Assembly (NCBI RefSeq): GCF_007971025.1
Contig: NZ_CP042436.1
Location: forward strand, 62,001 to 126,000
Length of the DNA: 64,000 nucleotides
Direction of reading: 5' to 3'
Source of the DNA: Mucilaginibacter ginsenosidivorans
GTDB taxonomy: Bacteria; Bacteroidota; Bacteroidia; Sphingobacteriales; Sphingobacteriaceae
In this document: positions 17,960 to 28,071 of the stretch, piece by piece
How the letters are laid out: each line of letters opens with the position of its first letter
How positions within the stretch are numbered: position 1 is the first letter of the stretch
The notes under the pieces: generated by a model
What the model was told of the DNA's origin: nothing
Databases searched by the model: none
The model's input: the letters and a program-made list of their open reading frames with translations, nothing else
Made by a program: the position numbers and the translations under genes

Positions 17960-20266
17960 TTAATTACGTGTACGTGAAACAACTTTTTGGGTTTCGTTAC
18001 CCTCCTTTTCCTGGGCGTCGACAACGGCTATAGTAACCATATCGACAATTTCCCTTACCGAACTGCCCAATTGCAACACGTGAACAGATTTTTTCAACCC
18101 GAGCAATATCGGGCCTACGGCTTCGGCATCGCCAATTTCCTGCAATAATTTGTAAGCTATGTTGGCCGATTCAAGCGTCGGGAAAATTAAGGTGTTGGCA
18201 GGTGCGCCATTGAGGGTTGAGAACGGAAAGTTATCAGCCAATAAGGTAGGATTAAGTGCAAAGTTGGCCTGCATATCGCCATCGACCACGATATCGGGAT
18301 ACCGTTCATGAAGCAGGCGCACGGTTTCCCGGGTTTTGAAAGGTATCTCGCCCTCGTTTGAGCCAAAATTGGAGTATGACAGCACAGCAATCCTCGGCTT
18401 CACATTAAATTGCTTTACCGAATGATCTATCAGCACCGTTATGTCAACCAATTCTTCTATAGTTGGGTCGACATTGACCGTGGCATCGCCTATGAACACC
18501 GGGCCCTTTTTTGTCAGCATCATGTACATGCCGGCCACCCTGTTAACACCTTCCCGTGTACCGATTACCTGCAGGGCCGGCTTTACCGTAGCCACATAAT
18601 CCTTAGTCAATCCGGAGATCAATGCGTCGGCGTCACCAAATTGCACCATGCAGGCGCCAAAATAGTTCCGTTGTGTAAGCATTTTGCTTGCTTCTGTATC
18701 GGTTATGCCTCTTCTTTGCCTTTTCTGGTACAAATAATCGGCATATTCCCGGAAACGGCCCGGTTCATCGCGCGGGTCGATGATCTCCACATCATCCAGT
18801 TCCAGGTCGCTATGCTTGATGATATTCCTTATCCTCGCGCAGTTACCCAGCAATATCGGTGTAGCTATGCATTCTTCCCGTACTATCTGCGCCGCTTTCA
18901 ATATTTTATAATTGTCAGCTTCAGCAAATACTACCCGCTTCGGGTTTTGCTTGGCTTTATTGGCTAGATTCCGCAGTATCTTGTCGTCGGCGCCAATGCT
19001 TAGCCTCAGCCGCTCTTCATAAGCATCCCAGTCGCTTATTGCCTTCCTGGCCACACCCGAAGCTATCGCTGCTTTTGCCACTGCTGAAGAGACCTCGGTT
19101 ATAAGCCTGCGGTCCATAGGCTTAGGAATAATATAATCTTTGCCGAACTTCAGGTTGCGCGTATTATAGGCCAGGTTCACTTCTTCGGGCACCGGTTTCT
19201 TAGCCAGTTCCGCAATTGCGTAAACGGCGGCCAATTTCATTTCTTCATTGATGGCCGTTGCACGAACGTCAAGCGCCCCGCGGAATATATACGGGAAACC
19301 CAAAACGTTGTTCACCTGGTTCGGGAAATCAGCGCGGCCGGTAGCCATCAGGATGTCCTTACGTGCCTTAATACCGATATCATAAGCTATCTCAGGTACC
19401 GGATTCGCCATAGCAAACACGATAGGGTTTTTGGCCATGCCTTTCAGCATATCAGGCGTCACAACGTTCCCTGCAGATAGCCCGATAAAAACATCCGCAC
19501 CTTTCATGGCATCGGCCAAAGTGCTGATATCCTTCCTCTCTGTAGCAAAAAATAATCGAATTTCATCCAGGTCTGTCCGGTCAGGTGTTATCAAGCCGTT
19601 GATGTCGAACATGACCAGGTTTTCCCTTTTAACCCCAAGAGAAAGGTATATTTTAGAACAGGAAACGGCCGCAGCGCCGGCCCCGTTTATAACCATTTTT
19701 ATCTTATCCAGCTTTTTGCCCTGTAGCTCGCAGGCGTTCATCAAGGCAGCGCCTGAAATGATCGCTGTACCATGCTGATCGTCGTGCATTACCGGTATTT
19801 TCATTTCAGCTTTCAGCCTGCGCTCTATCTCGAAACAGCTTGGCGCCGAAATATCTTCGAGGTTGATGCCGCCGAAGGTAGGCTCAAGCGCCTTCACAAT
19901 GGACACAAACTCATCTACCGATTTGGCATTTACCTCCAGGTCGAACACGTCAATATCCGCATAAATTTTAAATAGCAATCCCTTTCCCTCCATCACAGGC
20001 TTTGCAGCTTCCGGCCCTATATTGCCCAGCCCCAGCACCGCCGTGCCGTTAGTGATAACTGCCACCAGGTTACTTTTTGCGGTGTATTTATAAACATCGT
20101 CCACGTTATCCGCTATCCGCAGGCAGGGTTCTGCCACACCAGGTGAATAGGCCAAAGTAAGGTCGCGCTGGGAGTTGGTGGGTTTGGTAGGTACTACCTG
20201 TATTTTGCCCGGGCGCCCGTTTGAATGATAATCAAGCGCGTCCTGCTTCCGGTTGGTTTTATGCAT
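17960..20266 (-). CDS. maeB: NADP-dependent malic enzyme with PTA-like domain
   Basis: This enzyme oxidatively decarboxylates malate to pyruvate, giving NADPH. The 768-residue protein is the long, two-part form. The malic-enzyme part (about 1-430) has [12 protein letters not shown], the catalytic region [16 protein letters not shown] and the NAD(P) loop [10 protein letters not shown]. The C-terminal part (about 435-750) is phosphotransacetylase-like ([29 protein letters not shown] [33 protein letters not shown]). In this family the PTA-like part is thought to serve regulation by acetyl-CoA rather than catalysis. It is the first gene of a probable maeB-ruvA-sprA run. Confidence 0.96.
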   Translation of the reverse strand: MHKTNRKQDALDYHSNGRPGKIQVVPTKPTNSQRDLTLAYSPGVAEPCLRIADNVDDVYKYTAKSNLVAVITNGTAVLGLGNIGPEAAKPVMEGKGLLFKIYADIDVFDLEVNAKSVDEFVSIVKALEPTFGGINLEDISAPSCFEIERRLKAEMKIPVMHDDQHGTAIISGAALMNACELQGKKLDKIKMVINGAGAAAVSCSKIYLSLGVKRENLVMFDINGLITPDRTDLDEIRLFFATERKDISTLADAMKGADVFIGLSAGNVVTPDMLKGMAKNPIVFAMANPVPEIAYDIGIKARKDILMATGRADFPNQVNNVLGFPYIFRGALDVRATAINEEMKLAAVYAIAELAKKPVPEEVNLAYNTRNLKFGKDYIIPKPMDRRLITEVSSAVAKAAIASGVARKAISDWDAYEERLRLSIGADDKILRNLANKAKQNPKRVVFAEADNYKILKAAQIVREECIATPILLGNCARIRNIIKHSDLELDDVEIIDPRDEPGRFREYADYLYQKRQRRGITDTEASKMLTQRNYFGACMVQFGDADALISGLTKDYVATVKPALQVIGTREGVNRVAGMYMMLTKKGPVFIGDATVNVDPTIEELVDITVLIDHSVKQFNVKPRIAVLSYSNFGSNEGEIPFKTRETVRLLHERYPDIVVDGDMQANFALNPTLLADNFPFSTLNGAPANTLIFPTLESANIAYKLLQEIGDAEAVGPILLGLKKSVHVLQLGSSVREIVDMVTIAVVDAQEKEGNETQKVVSRTRN

Positions 20267-20331
20267 GGTTATTTTTAGGAATTCGATTATCCAAAATTAC
20301 AATTCTTTTCGGGGGCTGGCATACCTAAAAC

Positions 20332-20369
20332 GAAAAAAGCCCGGCTCTGATCATTTTCAAAACCGGGCC
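20332..20369 (-). terminator. Intrinsic terminator after lytic transglycosylase gene
   Basis: GCCCGG (20339-20344) pairs with CCGGGC (20363-20368), and the minus strand then runs into six T. It lies about 20 bases past the stop codon of the 20389-21573 gene, and upstream of maeB. Confidence 0.75.
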
Positions 20370-20388
20370 AATATCCTGATTAATTATA

Positions 20389-21573
20389 TTACCCTTTATT
20401 GAGTTTGGCTGCAACCGCGGCCTCCAAACGGTAGCTGACAAAATTGTTTATATTTTTCTTGGGCTTCGCGGATGCCATCGTATCAAATTTTCTTGAGCGG
20501 TGGTGTATAGGCGGCCTGCTTTCTATGCGCCTTATCCTGTCGTATGACCCATAGGTTGAAAGATCGGCATCAGCCAGTTCACAATTAATTGCACCGTAGA
20601 GTGCTGCATATTTCGCTTTGAAATTTTTGGGGATAACCAAACTCTTCGGCGATTCAACCGAACCGTTCACAATAAGTCTTTTGTAGGATGGGTTGAGCAG
20701 CGTCAGCTGGGCAATATCAATAGATAACACGCGCGACACGCTGGTAAGTGAAATAAATTTATCAGCCTGTACGGTATCTGTTTCGGTAGAGAAATAACAT
20801 TCCTGCGGAACAATGTTATAGCTTTTGTGATATTTCATCACATAGGTAATAGCAATGTATAACGGCACATAATCCCTTGTTTCGGCAGGAAGATATTGGC
20901 GTATGGCCCAAAAATCGTTTGAACCTGCTTCTTCAATAGCCCTGATCACATTGCTTTTGCCGCAATTGTAAGATGCGATAGCAAGTAGCCAGTCGCCGAA
21001 TTGCTGGTAAGCGTCTTTCAGGTAAGCCGCTGCCGCGTAGCTTGATTGTACGGGGTCTTTGCGTTCGTCGACATAGTCGTCCATGGTAAGCCCATAAATC
21101 CTGGCGGTATTGTTCATAAATTGCCATGGACCGGTAGCGCCAACACGCGAAATCGCGTTCGGATTCAGTCGCGACTCTACCACAGAAAGGTATTTGATCT
21201 CGTCCGGAATTCCTGTTTCGCGAAATGCTTTTTCGTAAATGGGGAAATAGTATTTGGATAGGCCCAGCTCGCGGGAAATTTCGGCACGCTCAGTAGACAG
21301 GTAATTATCTATCTCGGCCTGTACATATTCGTTGTAATCCAGTTGAACGTCTTGCTGGATGGAATCAAGACGCTTTTTGAAAATATTATTGCGATAGATA
21401 CCTGAGTAAACCGGTTTTTCTATACGGGTAGCTGCAGAATCGCGCCCGGCGTGAGCAGGCAATACGATGCAACACTCAGCAACCTTTGATGATCCTTGTA
21501 ACTTAGGGGTCGTGGCAGCTTTAGAAAATTGGATAAGACAGAGGGCGGCTATAAGCACTAATAATCTCTTCAT
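20389..21573 (-). CDS. Membrane-bound lytic transglycosylase, MltD-like
   Basis: This is a periplasmic murein-cleaving enzyme of 394 residues. A signal peptide (to about residue 19, LIQFSKAAT) precedes the SLT domain. The catalytic Glu is in SVVESRLNPNAISRVGA, followed by the family motifs GPWQFMNNTARIYGL, DYVDERKDP and IASYNCGKSNV. A C-terminal part (FISLTSVSRVLSIDIAQLTLLNP) resembles a degenerate LysM peptidoglycan-binding unit. The C-terminus is basic. It likely trims glycan strands during cell-wall turnover. It sits between gatA and maeB with its own terminator. Confidence 0.92.
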   Translation of the reverse strand: MKRLLVLIAALCLIQFSKAATTPKLQGSSKVAECCIVLPAHAGRDSAATRIEKPVYSGIYRNNIFKKRLDSIQQDVQLDYNEYVQAEIDNYLSTERAEISRELGLSKYYFPIYEKAFRETGIPDEIKYLSVVESRLNPNAISRVGATGPWQFMNNTARIYGLTMDDYVDERKDPVQSSYAAAAYLKDAYQQFGDWLLAIASYNCGKSNVIRAIEEAGSNDFWAIRQYLPAETRDYVPLYIAITYVMKYHKSYNIVPQECYFSTETDTVQADKFISLTSVSRVLSIDIAQLTLLNPSYKRLIVNGSVESPKSLVIPKNFKAKYAALYGAINCELADADLSTYGSYDRIRRIESRPPIHHRSRKFDTMASAKPKKNINNFVSYRLEAAVAAKLNKG

Positions 21574-21606
21574 TTCTACCTTAGGATTTACTAATCTATT
21601 AAATTT

Positions 21607-23034
21607 TTATAGCTCTAAGAAATATTTAGAGAAATTTAATAATTCCTGCTCGGCAAAACGCTTGGCTAATAATTGTAAGCCCAGGGGTAAACCTTTATTA
21701 GTAGCACCAGCCGGTAAGGAAATAGCCGGAACCCCGGCTAATGATGCTTGTACGGTAAAAATGTCATAAAGATACATTACAACAGGATCTTTTTCTGTTT
21801 TCCCCAGCGCAAATGCCGGCTCGGGTGCGGTAGGTGTTAAAATGAAGTCGAACTCTTCCAGCAAACTATCCGTTTTTTCCCTGATCAGCCGCCTTACCTT
21901 CTGTGCCTTAGCATAATACGCATCATAATAGCCGGCGCTCAGCACAAACGTACCCAGCATGATCCTGCGCTTCACTTCCTTACCAAAACCTTCAGAACGG
22001 GAGCGTTTATATGTAGTCAGCAGGTCGGTAGCTGCCGGACTTCGGTAGCCGTAATGCACGCCATCGTACCGGGCGAGGTTGGATGAGGCCTCGGCCATGG
22101 CAAGTATATAATAGGTTGGTACGATATAGTCGAGATATTCAAAGGCTACGGGTTTTACCGTGTGCCCATCAGCACGAAGCTTTTCGATGTATCCTATCAG
22201 AGAGCCCTTCACCTCATCGTCGACACCGGGGCTTGACAGCGATTCTTGCAAGTAGGCGATCCTCTTTTTTGAACCCGCGGGCTTCAGTTCATCCCTATAG
22301 GCAGTTACGGGCTTTCGGGCGAGCGTAGAATCATACTCGTCGGCGCCCGCCATGATCTCTAGTAACAAGGCTGCGTCCTCTACAGAGCGCGTGATGGGCC
22401 CTACCTGGTCGAAAGATGAGGCATAGGCGATAATTCCGTGCCGCGAAATGCTGCCATAAGTTGGCTTCAATCCCACTAATCCGCAAAAAGATGCCGGCTG
22501 CCTCACCGAACCGCCGGTATCCGTACCTATCGACGCATGGCACATGCCGGCCTGTACAGCCACTGCCGACCCACCCGACGAACCGCCCGGCACGCGACTT
22601 GTATCTGCGTAGTTTTTTACCGGACCGTAATAAGAGTTTTCGTTTGAGGCCCCCATCGCAAACTCGTCGCAGTTACAGCGGCCTATGATAATGACATCTT
22701 CCGCCAACAGCCGTTCAACTATAGTGGAAGAATATATGGATGTAAACCCATTGAGTATTTTTGATGAGGCGGTTACTTTATGATCCTTATAGCAAATATT
22801 ATCCTTAATACCTATAACCATGCCCGCAAGCCTGCCTGCGTTCCCTGCTTTGATACGCGCGTCGATGGTTTTGGAACGTGACAAGGCCTCCTGTTCAAAT
22901 ACTTCGTTAAAAGCATTCAGGTGTGCATTGTCCCTGATACGGGATAGATAGCTTTTTACTAATCCTTCAACCGTGATACGGCCGCTTTGCAATTCCCTCT
23001 TTATTTCATCAAAAGAGGAATAGAATGTAGTCAT
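21607..23034 (-). CDS. gatA: Asp/Glu-tRNA amidotransferase subunit A
   Basis: GatA is the amidase subunit of the GatCAB complex, which converts Glu-tRNA(Gln) or Asp-tRNA(Asn) to the amide form using glutamine. The 475-residue protein shows the amidase Ser-cisSer-Lys set: Lys in GIKDNICYK, the glycine/serine segment PGGSSGGSAVAVQAG, and the nucleophile Ser in GTDTGGSVRQPASFCG. The gate loop LKPTYGSISRHGII follows. Length is normal. gatB and gatC are not in this window, as is common in Bacteroidetes. Upstream, the terminator at 23041-23088 separates it from the tatA genes. Confidence 0.96.
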   Translation of the reverse strand: MTTFYSSFDEIKRELQSGRITVEGLVKSYLSRIRDNAHLNAFNEVFEQEALSRSKTIDARIKAGNAGRLAGMVIGIKDNICYKDHKVTASSKILNGFTSIYSSTIVERLLAEDVIIIGRCNCDEFAMGASNENSYYGPVKNYADTSRVPGGSSGGSAVAVQAGMCHASIGTDTGGSVRQPASFCGLVGLKPTYGSISRHGIIAYASSFDQVGPITRSVEDAALLLEIMAGADEYDSTLARKPVTAYRDELKPAGSKKRIAYLQESLSSPGVDDEVKGSLIGYIEKLRADGHTVKPVAFEYLDYIVPTYYILAMAEASSNLARYDGVHYGYRSPAATDLLTTYKRSRSEGFGKEVKRRIMLGTFVLSAGYYDAYYAKAQKVRRLIREKTDSLLEEFDFILTPTAPEPAFALGKTEKDPVVMYLYDIFTVQASLAGVPAISLPAGATNKGLPLGLQLLAKRFAEQELLNFSKYFLEL

Positions 23035-23040
23035 GGGGCT

Positions 23041-23088
23041 AAAATAAAAAACTTATCCGTTGAAATGGAGATTTCAGCAGATAAGTTT
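23041..23088 (-). terminator. Intrinsic terminator after tatA
   Basis: AAACTTATC (23049-23057) pairs with GATAAGTTT (23080-23088). TGAAAT (23061-23066) and ATTTCA (23071-23076) extend the hairpin inside, and on the minus strand a T-rich tract follows. It separates the tatA genes from gatA. Confidence 0.8.
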
Positions 23089-23129
23089 ATGATAGTCTTA
23101 CAGAATAGCCTTCGGCTGAACCTTCCGGA

Positions 23130-23315
23130 TCAGTTTTTTGGCTTTTCTTCAGTAGTGGTCGTCGTGGTTGTAGTGCTTTCGCCGTTTTGGGCGTCTTTAA
23201 ACTCCTTCATCCCTTTTCCCAAGCCTTTCATCAATTCAGGAATTTTCTTTCCGCCAAACAATACTAGTATAATAACTAGGATTAAAATAATTTCCGGTGC
23301 GCCTAATGAGCCCAT
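23130..23315 (-). CDS. tatA: Twin-arginine translocase subunit TatA
   Basis: TatA forms the size-variable protein-conducting assembly of the twin-arginine pathway in the inner membrane. The 61-residue product has a short N-terminal membrane helix ([22 protein letters not shown]) with the Phe-Gly hinge, an amphipathic helix [15 protein letters not shown] and a Thr-rich tail. It is 23 bases downstream of a second, longer TatA-like gene. No tatC lies in the window, so its partner must be elsewhere. Confidence 0.93.
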   Translation of the reverse strand: MGSLGAPEIILILVIILVLFGGKKIPELMKGLGKGMKEFKDAQNGESTTTTTTTTEEKPKN

Positions 23316-23338
23316 GTCTTTAAGTTTTATTTAATGAA

Positions 23339-23767
23339 TTATTCGTGTGCTGTTTTAACTGGTTCTATTTTAGTCTCGGTAGCATGTGTTTCCTCATGAA
23401 CTGGAGTGGTATGATTCTCAACATAAGGCATCGTATTTGCCACGCCGCTTACTTCTGGTTGTTCTTCCGTAGTTTCCGCGTTTTCAGGCAGTTGCTTCTG
23501 CACCTCGCTTTCAGGTAACAAGTGCGATGGTTCTTCGACAGTAGCAGCCACCGGCAGATCGGTCTTTTTGTCCTCAAAATTATTGATCTGGTTAGCTATC
23601 TCGCGTTTCACACCATCCGAAGCGTCTTTGAAATCGCGTATTCCCTTTCCCAGTCCCCGTGCTATTTCGGGAAGTTTTTCACCCCCAAAAAGCATCAGTG
23701 CAACGAAAACAATAAGGACCATCTCCCCGCCGCCAATGTTCAAAAACAATAATACCGAACTAAACAT
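23339..23767 (-). CDS. Longer TatA/B-like protein
   Basis: The 142-residue product has the TatA/TatB architecture: membrane helix with LMLFGGEKLPEIARGLGKG and amphipathic helix IRDFKDASDG. A long acidic, Pro/Glu/Thr-rich tail continues to the end (LPESEVQKQLPENAETTEEQP). Length and tail suggest either a TatA paralogue or a TatB-like role. The pair is adjacent and co-directional, so both are probably expressed together. The N-terminus starts at ATG 23767; a short hydrophobic lead (MFSSVLLFLNIGGGE) precedes the membrane helix and is usual in Bacteroidetes. Confidence 0.85.
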   Translation of the reverse strand: MFSSVLLFLNIGGGEMVLIVFVALMLFGGEKLPEIARGLGKGIRDFKDASDGVKREIANQINNFEDKKTDLPVAATVEEPSHLLPESEVQKQLPENAETTEEQPEVSGVANTMPYVENHTTPVHEETHATETKIEPVKTAHE

Positions 23768-23826
23768 ATCCTCTAAATGAATTTACAAATATACGTAATA
23801 AAATAGTACAAAGATTGAAAATAATT

Positions 23827-25107
23827 CTATTCAGGGAAGAGCCAAATCTTCGGATTCACCGGATTAATACCCTTATAGATCGCAAATTGCACTACTGATT
23901 CTCCCGTAGCCGGGTCTGTCGCTACCGTACCAACCATTTGTTTGGTACTTAGTTTTTGACCTTTGCTAACTGTCACCGATTTCAGGTTAGAATATGCCGT
24001 AAAATATTCACCATGAATTACAATAACGGTATAAGTGCCATAAACATTTTCCACTGCCTGTACTTTCCCATCAAAAACGGTCCTTACAGGCGCTCCGGCA
24101 TTAGTTTTTATCTCCAGGCCATCGCTTTCTGTCCGTATTCCCTCTATGGTATAAACCCCCATTCCACGAATGATCATGCCGTTGGTAACCGGCCAGGGCA
24201 GCTTACCGCGATTATCCAAAAAGTCGCTCGAGAGCTTTGCTGCCTCTTTGGTGGTATTCAAAACCTCGCTGTCCGTTGGCCGGTTCGCCTTATCCTTGTT
24301 GGTTGTAACATTTTTATTACCCCCCGGACTTGCCGCTGCCGCGGCGGCCTTCGCCGCCTCTTCCGCCTTACGCCTGGCCTCGGCTATTTCCCGTCGGATA
24401 GCATCGCGTATTTCCTGGTTTGTCTTAGTTATTTTTCGTTGCAGGTCACGTTGTTGTTGTTTTAATTGTCCCTGTTGTTTTGAAAGATCAGATACAACCC
24501 TGGCCTCATCCTTCTTTTGCTTGCCCAGTGTTACTTTTTCTTTTATCTGGTCGGCAAGGATATTGTTCTTTTCCTTTTTGGTGTTATCCAGCTGGTTTAT
24601 CTTTACGTGAAGGTCCTTTTCGGTGCTTTCTATGTATTGTGCCTGGCGCTCACGATAGCCGGCAAATTCCTGCAGGTATTTCAGCCGTTTATACCCCTGG
24701 TTAAAGTCTTTCGCCGCAAAAACAAACATCAATTTATTGTATGAGCTTCGGTTATGATAGGCAAACAATATCATAGCAGCATACTGCTTTTTCAGCAGGT
24801 CGAGCTGGCTTTGCAGGTTGTGAATAGAAGTGTTGCTTTCCGATATCTGGTTGTCAAGCAATCTTACTTCTGAATTAATGGAGTTTATTTTTTCCTCGCG
24901 GATGTTGATCTGCTCTTTTAACAGGCTCAGCTGCCGTAACGAGCTTTTTTTGTTATTAGCCGTTTCCTCGTATTCTCGGTTTAGCTGCTCCAGTTCTTCA
25001 TTATATTTATTCCTCAGGCGCTTTAATTCATCGCTGCTCTGCGCGTGTACATGCAATGCGGTGATCAATAACCCGGATATAATAAGAAACTGTTTCAAAA
25101 ACCTCAT
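23827..25107 (-). CDS. EnvC-like murein hydrolase activator
   Basis: This 426-residue exported protein has a signal peptide (LLITALHVHAQ), a long coiled coil (about residues 24-250, with repeated KLL/EEL/QQ heptads), a low-complexity Ala/Lys linker, and a C-terminal LytM/M23 domain (about 310-425). The metal ligands of active M23 peptidases are not visible: the usual H-x(n)-D position reads SDGLEIKT, and the usual HxH reads VVQFAIYKG. That matches EnvC-type activators, which switch on amidases at the division site rather than cleave murein. It is the last gene of the Wzx-dut-TPR-DUF4292 run, 18 bases on. Confidence 0.88.
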   Translation of the reverse strand: MRFLKQFLIISGLLITALHVHAQSSDELKRLRNKYNEELEQLNREYEETANNKKSSLRQLSLLKEQINIREEKINSINSEVRLLDNQISESNTSIHNLQSQLDLLKKQYAAMILFAYHNRSSYNKLMFVFAAKDFNQGYKRLKYLQEFAGYRERQAQYIESTEKDLHVKINQLDNTKKEKNNILADQIKEKVTLGKQKKDEARVVSDLSKQQGQLKQQQRDLQRKITKTNQEIRDAIRREIAEARRKAEEAAKAAAAAASPGGNKNVTTNKDKANRPTDSEVLNTTKEAAKLSSDFLDNRGKLPWPVTNGMIIRGMGVYTIEGIRTESDGLEIKTNAGAPVRTVFDGKVQAVENVYGTYTVIVIHGEYFTAYSNLKSVTVSKGQKLSTKQMVGTVATDPATGESVVQFAIYKGINPVNPKIWLFPE

Positions 25108-25125
25108 TCGCCAAAAATATAAATT

Positions 25126-25917
25126 TTACCTCGCCGGGGAATAGTCATCGGGAATATTGAACGGATATTCAAGCGGTTTATCCAAATCCACCTTAATGTA
25201 ATGCAGGCTAATCTTTATTTTTTTGTTACCAACTACCGAGTTAATGTCGATCTGCGACGACAAGCTCCTATCCCCAACTGCCACGGGTCCGCTGTTGTTA
25301 ACATGCAGTTCCTGCGCTTCGCCGGGGTTTGATAAATTGGTTTCTTTCGCTTTCAGATCAGCGCCTACTACCAGGTTGTAAACCAGGTTATCCAGCGTTC
25401 CTTTAATTTCGGTATCAGCGGTATCGGTTTTCAGCTCGGCTTTCTCATCCAGCAATTGCGGTATGGCATTCCCCACCATAAGTGCCTCGACCGAACTATA
25501 GTCAAGCTTCTCGCTGGTATACCTGTAGATATAATTAAAAGGCTTACGCAGGTACAGGTCCTGCAGTTTGTTGATCACCAATATACTATCGGGCGTTATC
25601 AGAGCGCGAGCAACTTCGATCCCAACGATGGCGGTGACAGACACCCATATCCTTTTTCCCTTTTCTATGCGAACGTTCATCGTCACATTATTGCCGCTTC
25701 CGTTAATGTTAAGCTGGGTTTTAGCCTTGCCCGAAAACGTCGCAAAATTTAACTGTGCAGATCTTATGCTGTTCAGCCTCGTCATTAATACAGGCGAACT
25801 GGCCGCGATCGTATCTTTACTGACCTTACTTACAAGCATCTGTTTTTTTGCCTTACAACTTACTATCGCCAGCAAGCCGCAAACAATGAACAGCTTATTC
25901 AATGTATTTTTTCTCAT
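25126..25917 (-). CDS. DUF4292 outer-membrane-type lipoprotein
   Basis: The 263-residue product has a lipoprotein signal with lipobox Cys21 (LAIVSC). The mature part is beta-rich and fits DUF4292, a LolA/LolB-like lipoprotein family of Bacteroidetes: FSGKAKTQLNINGSGNNVT, KRIWVSVTAIVGIEVARAL, TPDSILVINKLQDLYL. By fold this may bind lipid or lipoprotein acyl chains; that is inference. Its start overlaps the end of the TPR gene by 23 bases, so translation is likely coupled, and EnvC-like follows at 18 bases. Confidence 0.88.
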   Translation of the reverse strand: MRKNTLNKLFIVCGLLAIVSCKAKKQMLVSKVSKDTIAASSPVLMTRLNSIRSAQLNFATFSGKAKTQLNINGSGNNVTMNVRIEKGKRIWVSVTAIVGIEVARALITPDSILVINKLQDLYLRKPFNYIYRYTSEKLDYSSVEALMVGNAIPQLLDEKAELKTDTADTEIKGTLDNLVYNLVVGADLKAKETNLSNPGEAQELHVNNSGPVAVGDRSLSSQIDINSVVGNKKIKISLHYIKVDLDKPLEYPFNIPDDYSPAR

Positions 25918-27637
25918 TGATCTTCCGTTCTAAAACAGGTGAACCGCCTCCGTATTGTTTTGCTTTTTTCCAATTCTCCAACGCGCTGTCCTTATCGCCG
26001 AGCTGGTACATAATGTCTCCATAATGCTCGGTTTGTACAGCGCTGTGATCTTTATCATGTGAAATCGCCTTTTCGATCCAGATCTTTGCCTCGGTAAATT
26101 TCTTTTGCTTAAATAGTATCCATGCATAAGTATCCTCAAATGAAGCCGTATTGGGTTGAAGCTCGTTCGAGCGCTTCGACATCGCTTCGGCCTTATCCAG
26201 CGAAGCGCCGCGTACCGAGAGATAGTATGCATAATTATTCAACGTATACGCGTTGTCAGGATTATAACTTAATGCTTTGTTATACGAATCGTCCGACTTT
26301 TGCTCGTCGCCCATCGAATGGTAACAGTCGCCCAAAACCGAATAGCTTTGCGCTAAAAGATCATTATCCTGGCTCTCGAGCGAAGTAGCATTTTTTACAT
26401 AGCTCAGAGCTTTTTTGAAGTCCTTTTTCTGTTCGTATGCAACGCCAACCAAATAGTTGAGCCATGCCTGGTTGGGAAATAGCGATAAAGCATTCTCACC
26501 GTCTTTAATAGCTTCGTCTAACTGGTTGCTGCCCAAATCTAGCCTTACTAATTGCTCCTGCACCTCGTAAACCTGGTCGTTAAGGGCGAGAGATTTTTTG
26601 TAATTGGTTTTTGCTTCCGGATATTTTTCATTCTGGATCAGCATATCGCCATACAACGCATAGCTGCGGGCATCATCAGGATGGGCCACGGTAAGCAACC
26701 TGCTTAGTTCCAGTGCGCTCGCTTTTGCATTCGGATCGGGGAATTTAGGAACGTATCCCAGCACTATCTTCACTTCCTGCTCTATCTCCAGATCGGGCAA
26801 TTTAAAGGCCAGCATCAGTTGGTTATAGCTTGCTTCGTTATCTTTTTTGTCACGGTAAATGTCTGCCAGCGCCAGGTGAACGCGACCACTGCCGGGATCG
26901 GCCTGTTCAGCATCTTTCAATACTTTAAGCGCTTTGTCCTGGAACCCGTTAGAATTGTATATCTCGCCGAGCAATAAATAGTACCGTATCTCGGATGGAT
27001 TGGCATCTATCAATCCCTGAATATCGGCTGCAGCTTTATCAACCTTGCCCTGTTTCAGGTAAATGTTTTCCTTTTTAGCAATTATTTCATCAGACGGGCC
27101 AATCATCTTTTCGAGCTTTTCATAAACGGCCAATGCCTGGTCGTATTTCTTCTCGATATAATAAACATTGGCCTGGTCAAAGTAATAATCTGGCTTATCC
27201 GGGTTTATTTTTAAGAGTTCATTAAATACGTTCTCCAGCTTCGTCGCATCATTGTTCTTTTCATAACAATCGGCAAGTGCCACCCAATACCACTCATTTT
27301 CGGGTTTTACCGTTACTGCTTTTTCAAGCAGGTCCTGCGCCGATTCATAGTCGTTCTGATCTTTTTTCAGGGAGGCCAGTTCGTACATGGCGGCGTCGTT
27401 TGCCGGGTCCACCTGCAAAACCTGGTTGAACATTTCAGCGGCCAGAGTGGTGTTCTCTATCGTCTTGTCGCGCAACGCGGAAAAGAAAAGTTGTTTCACC
27501 ATTACGCTGTCGCCAGGGGTAAGCGGCTTACCCACAACCATCACCACCCGGTTTGCTTTGTTAGTACTATCCTTTTGGGCTAATACTACAAAAGGCAGCA
27601 TTAAAAGTATCGAAAATATGATCCGCAGTTTTTTCAT
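25895..27637 (-). CDS. Periplasmic TPR-repeat protein
   Basis: This 580-residue protein has a signal peptide (MLPFVVLAQ) followed by about ten tetratricopeptide repeats spanning nearly the whole length; clear ones start near DAAMYELASLKKDQNDYESA, EWYWVALADCYEKN, AWLNYLVGVAYEQKKDF, and AYTLNNYAYYLSVRG. Such proteins scaffold complexes. Its start touches the dut stop codon, and its end overlaps the DUF4292 gene, so it is part of a coupled envelope operon. This gene order is common in Bacteroidetes; specific partner unknown. Confidence 0.9.
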   Translation of the reverse strand: MKKLRIIFSILLMLPFVVLAQKDSTNKANRVVMVVGKPLTPGDSVMVKQLFFSALRDKTIENTTLAAEMFNQVLQVDPANDAAMYELASLKKDQNDYESAQDLLEKAVTVKPENEWYWVALADCYEKNNDATKLENVFNELLKINPDKPDYYFDQANVYYIEKKYDQALAVYEKLEKMIGPSDEIIAKKENIYLKQGKVDKAAADIQGLIDANPSEIRYYLLLGEIYNSNGFQDKALKVLKDAEQADPGSGRVHLALADIYRDKKDNEASYNQLMLAFKLPDLEIEQEVKIVLGYVPKFPDPNAKASALELSRLLTVAHPDDARSYALYGDMLIQNEKYPEAKTNYKKSLALNDQVYEVQEQLVRLDLGSNQLDEAIKDGENALSLFPNQAWLNYLVGVAYEQKKDFKKALSYVKNATSLESQDNDLLAQSYSVLGDCYHSMGDEQKSDDSYNKALSYNPDNAYTLNNYAYYLSVRGASLDKAEAMSKRSNELQPNTASFEDTYAWILFKQKKFTEAKIWIEKAISHDKDHSAVQTEHYGDIMYQLGDKDSALENWKKAKQYGGGSPVLERKINEKKYIE

Positions 27638-28071
27638 TATCCTACCCCGGTATGTCCATAACCACCCGCACCGCGCGATGTTTCGTTTAATATTTCTACT
27701 TCCTCCCAGCTTACCTTCTCGTGCCGGGCAACTATCATTTGTGCTATCCTGTCGCCGGTATTGACCTCAAAAGGCTCAGCAGAAAAATTGATAAGCAATA
27801 CCTTGATCTCTCCCCTGTAATCAGCGTCAACCGTTCCTGGAGAGTTTACGATACCTATGCCGTGTTTAAACGCCAGTCCGCTGCGCGGCCGTATCTGCGC
27901 CTCAAACCCTTCAGGCAGCTCGATATGCAAACCTGTCGGGATCAGTTTACGCTCCATAGGCTGTAAAATTACGGCGCTTTCCAGGTCGGCACGCAGGTCC
28001 ATGCCTGCGGCATGGGCAGTTTCATAAGCCGGTAAATTGTTTTTAGACCTGTTAATTATCCTGATGATCAT
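27637..28071 (-). CDS. dut: dUTP diphosphatase
   Basis: Dut hydrolyses dUTP to dUMP, keeping uracil out of DNA and feeding dTMP synthesis. The 144-residue trimeric type shows all five motifs: [20 protein letters not shown], the uracil hairpin [29 protein letters not shown] and the C-terminal [10 protein letters not shown] loop (Tyr and His in place of the usual Phe and Ser). The start overlaps the flippase stop by 4 bases, and the stop overlaps the TPR start. It is a metabolic gene embedded in an envelope operon. Confidence 0.97.
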   Translation of the reverse strand: MIIRIINRSKNNLPAYETAHAAGMDLRADLESAVILQPMERKLIPTGLHIELPEGFEAQIRPRSGLAFKHGIGIVNSPGTVDADYRGEIKVLLINFSAEPFEVNTGDRIAQMIVARHEKVSWEEVEILNETSRGAGGYGHTGVG

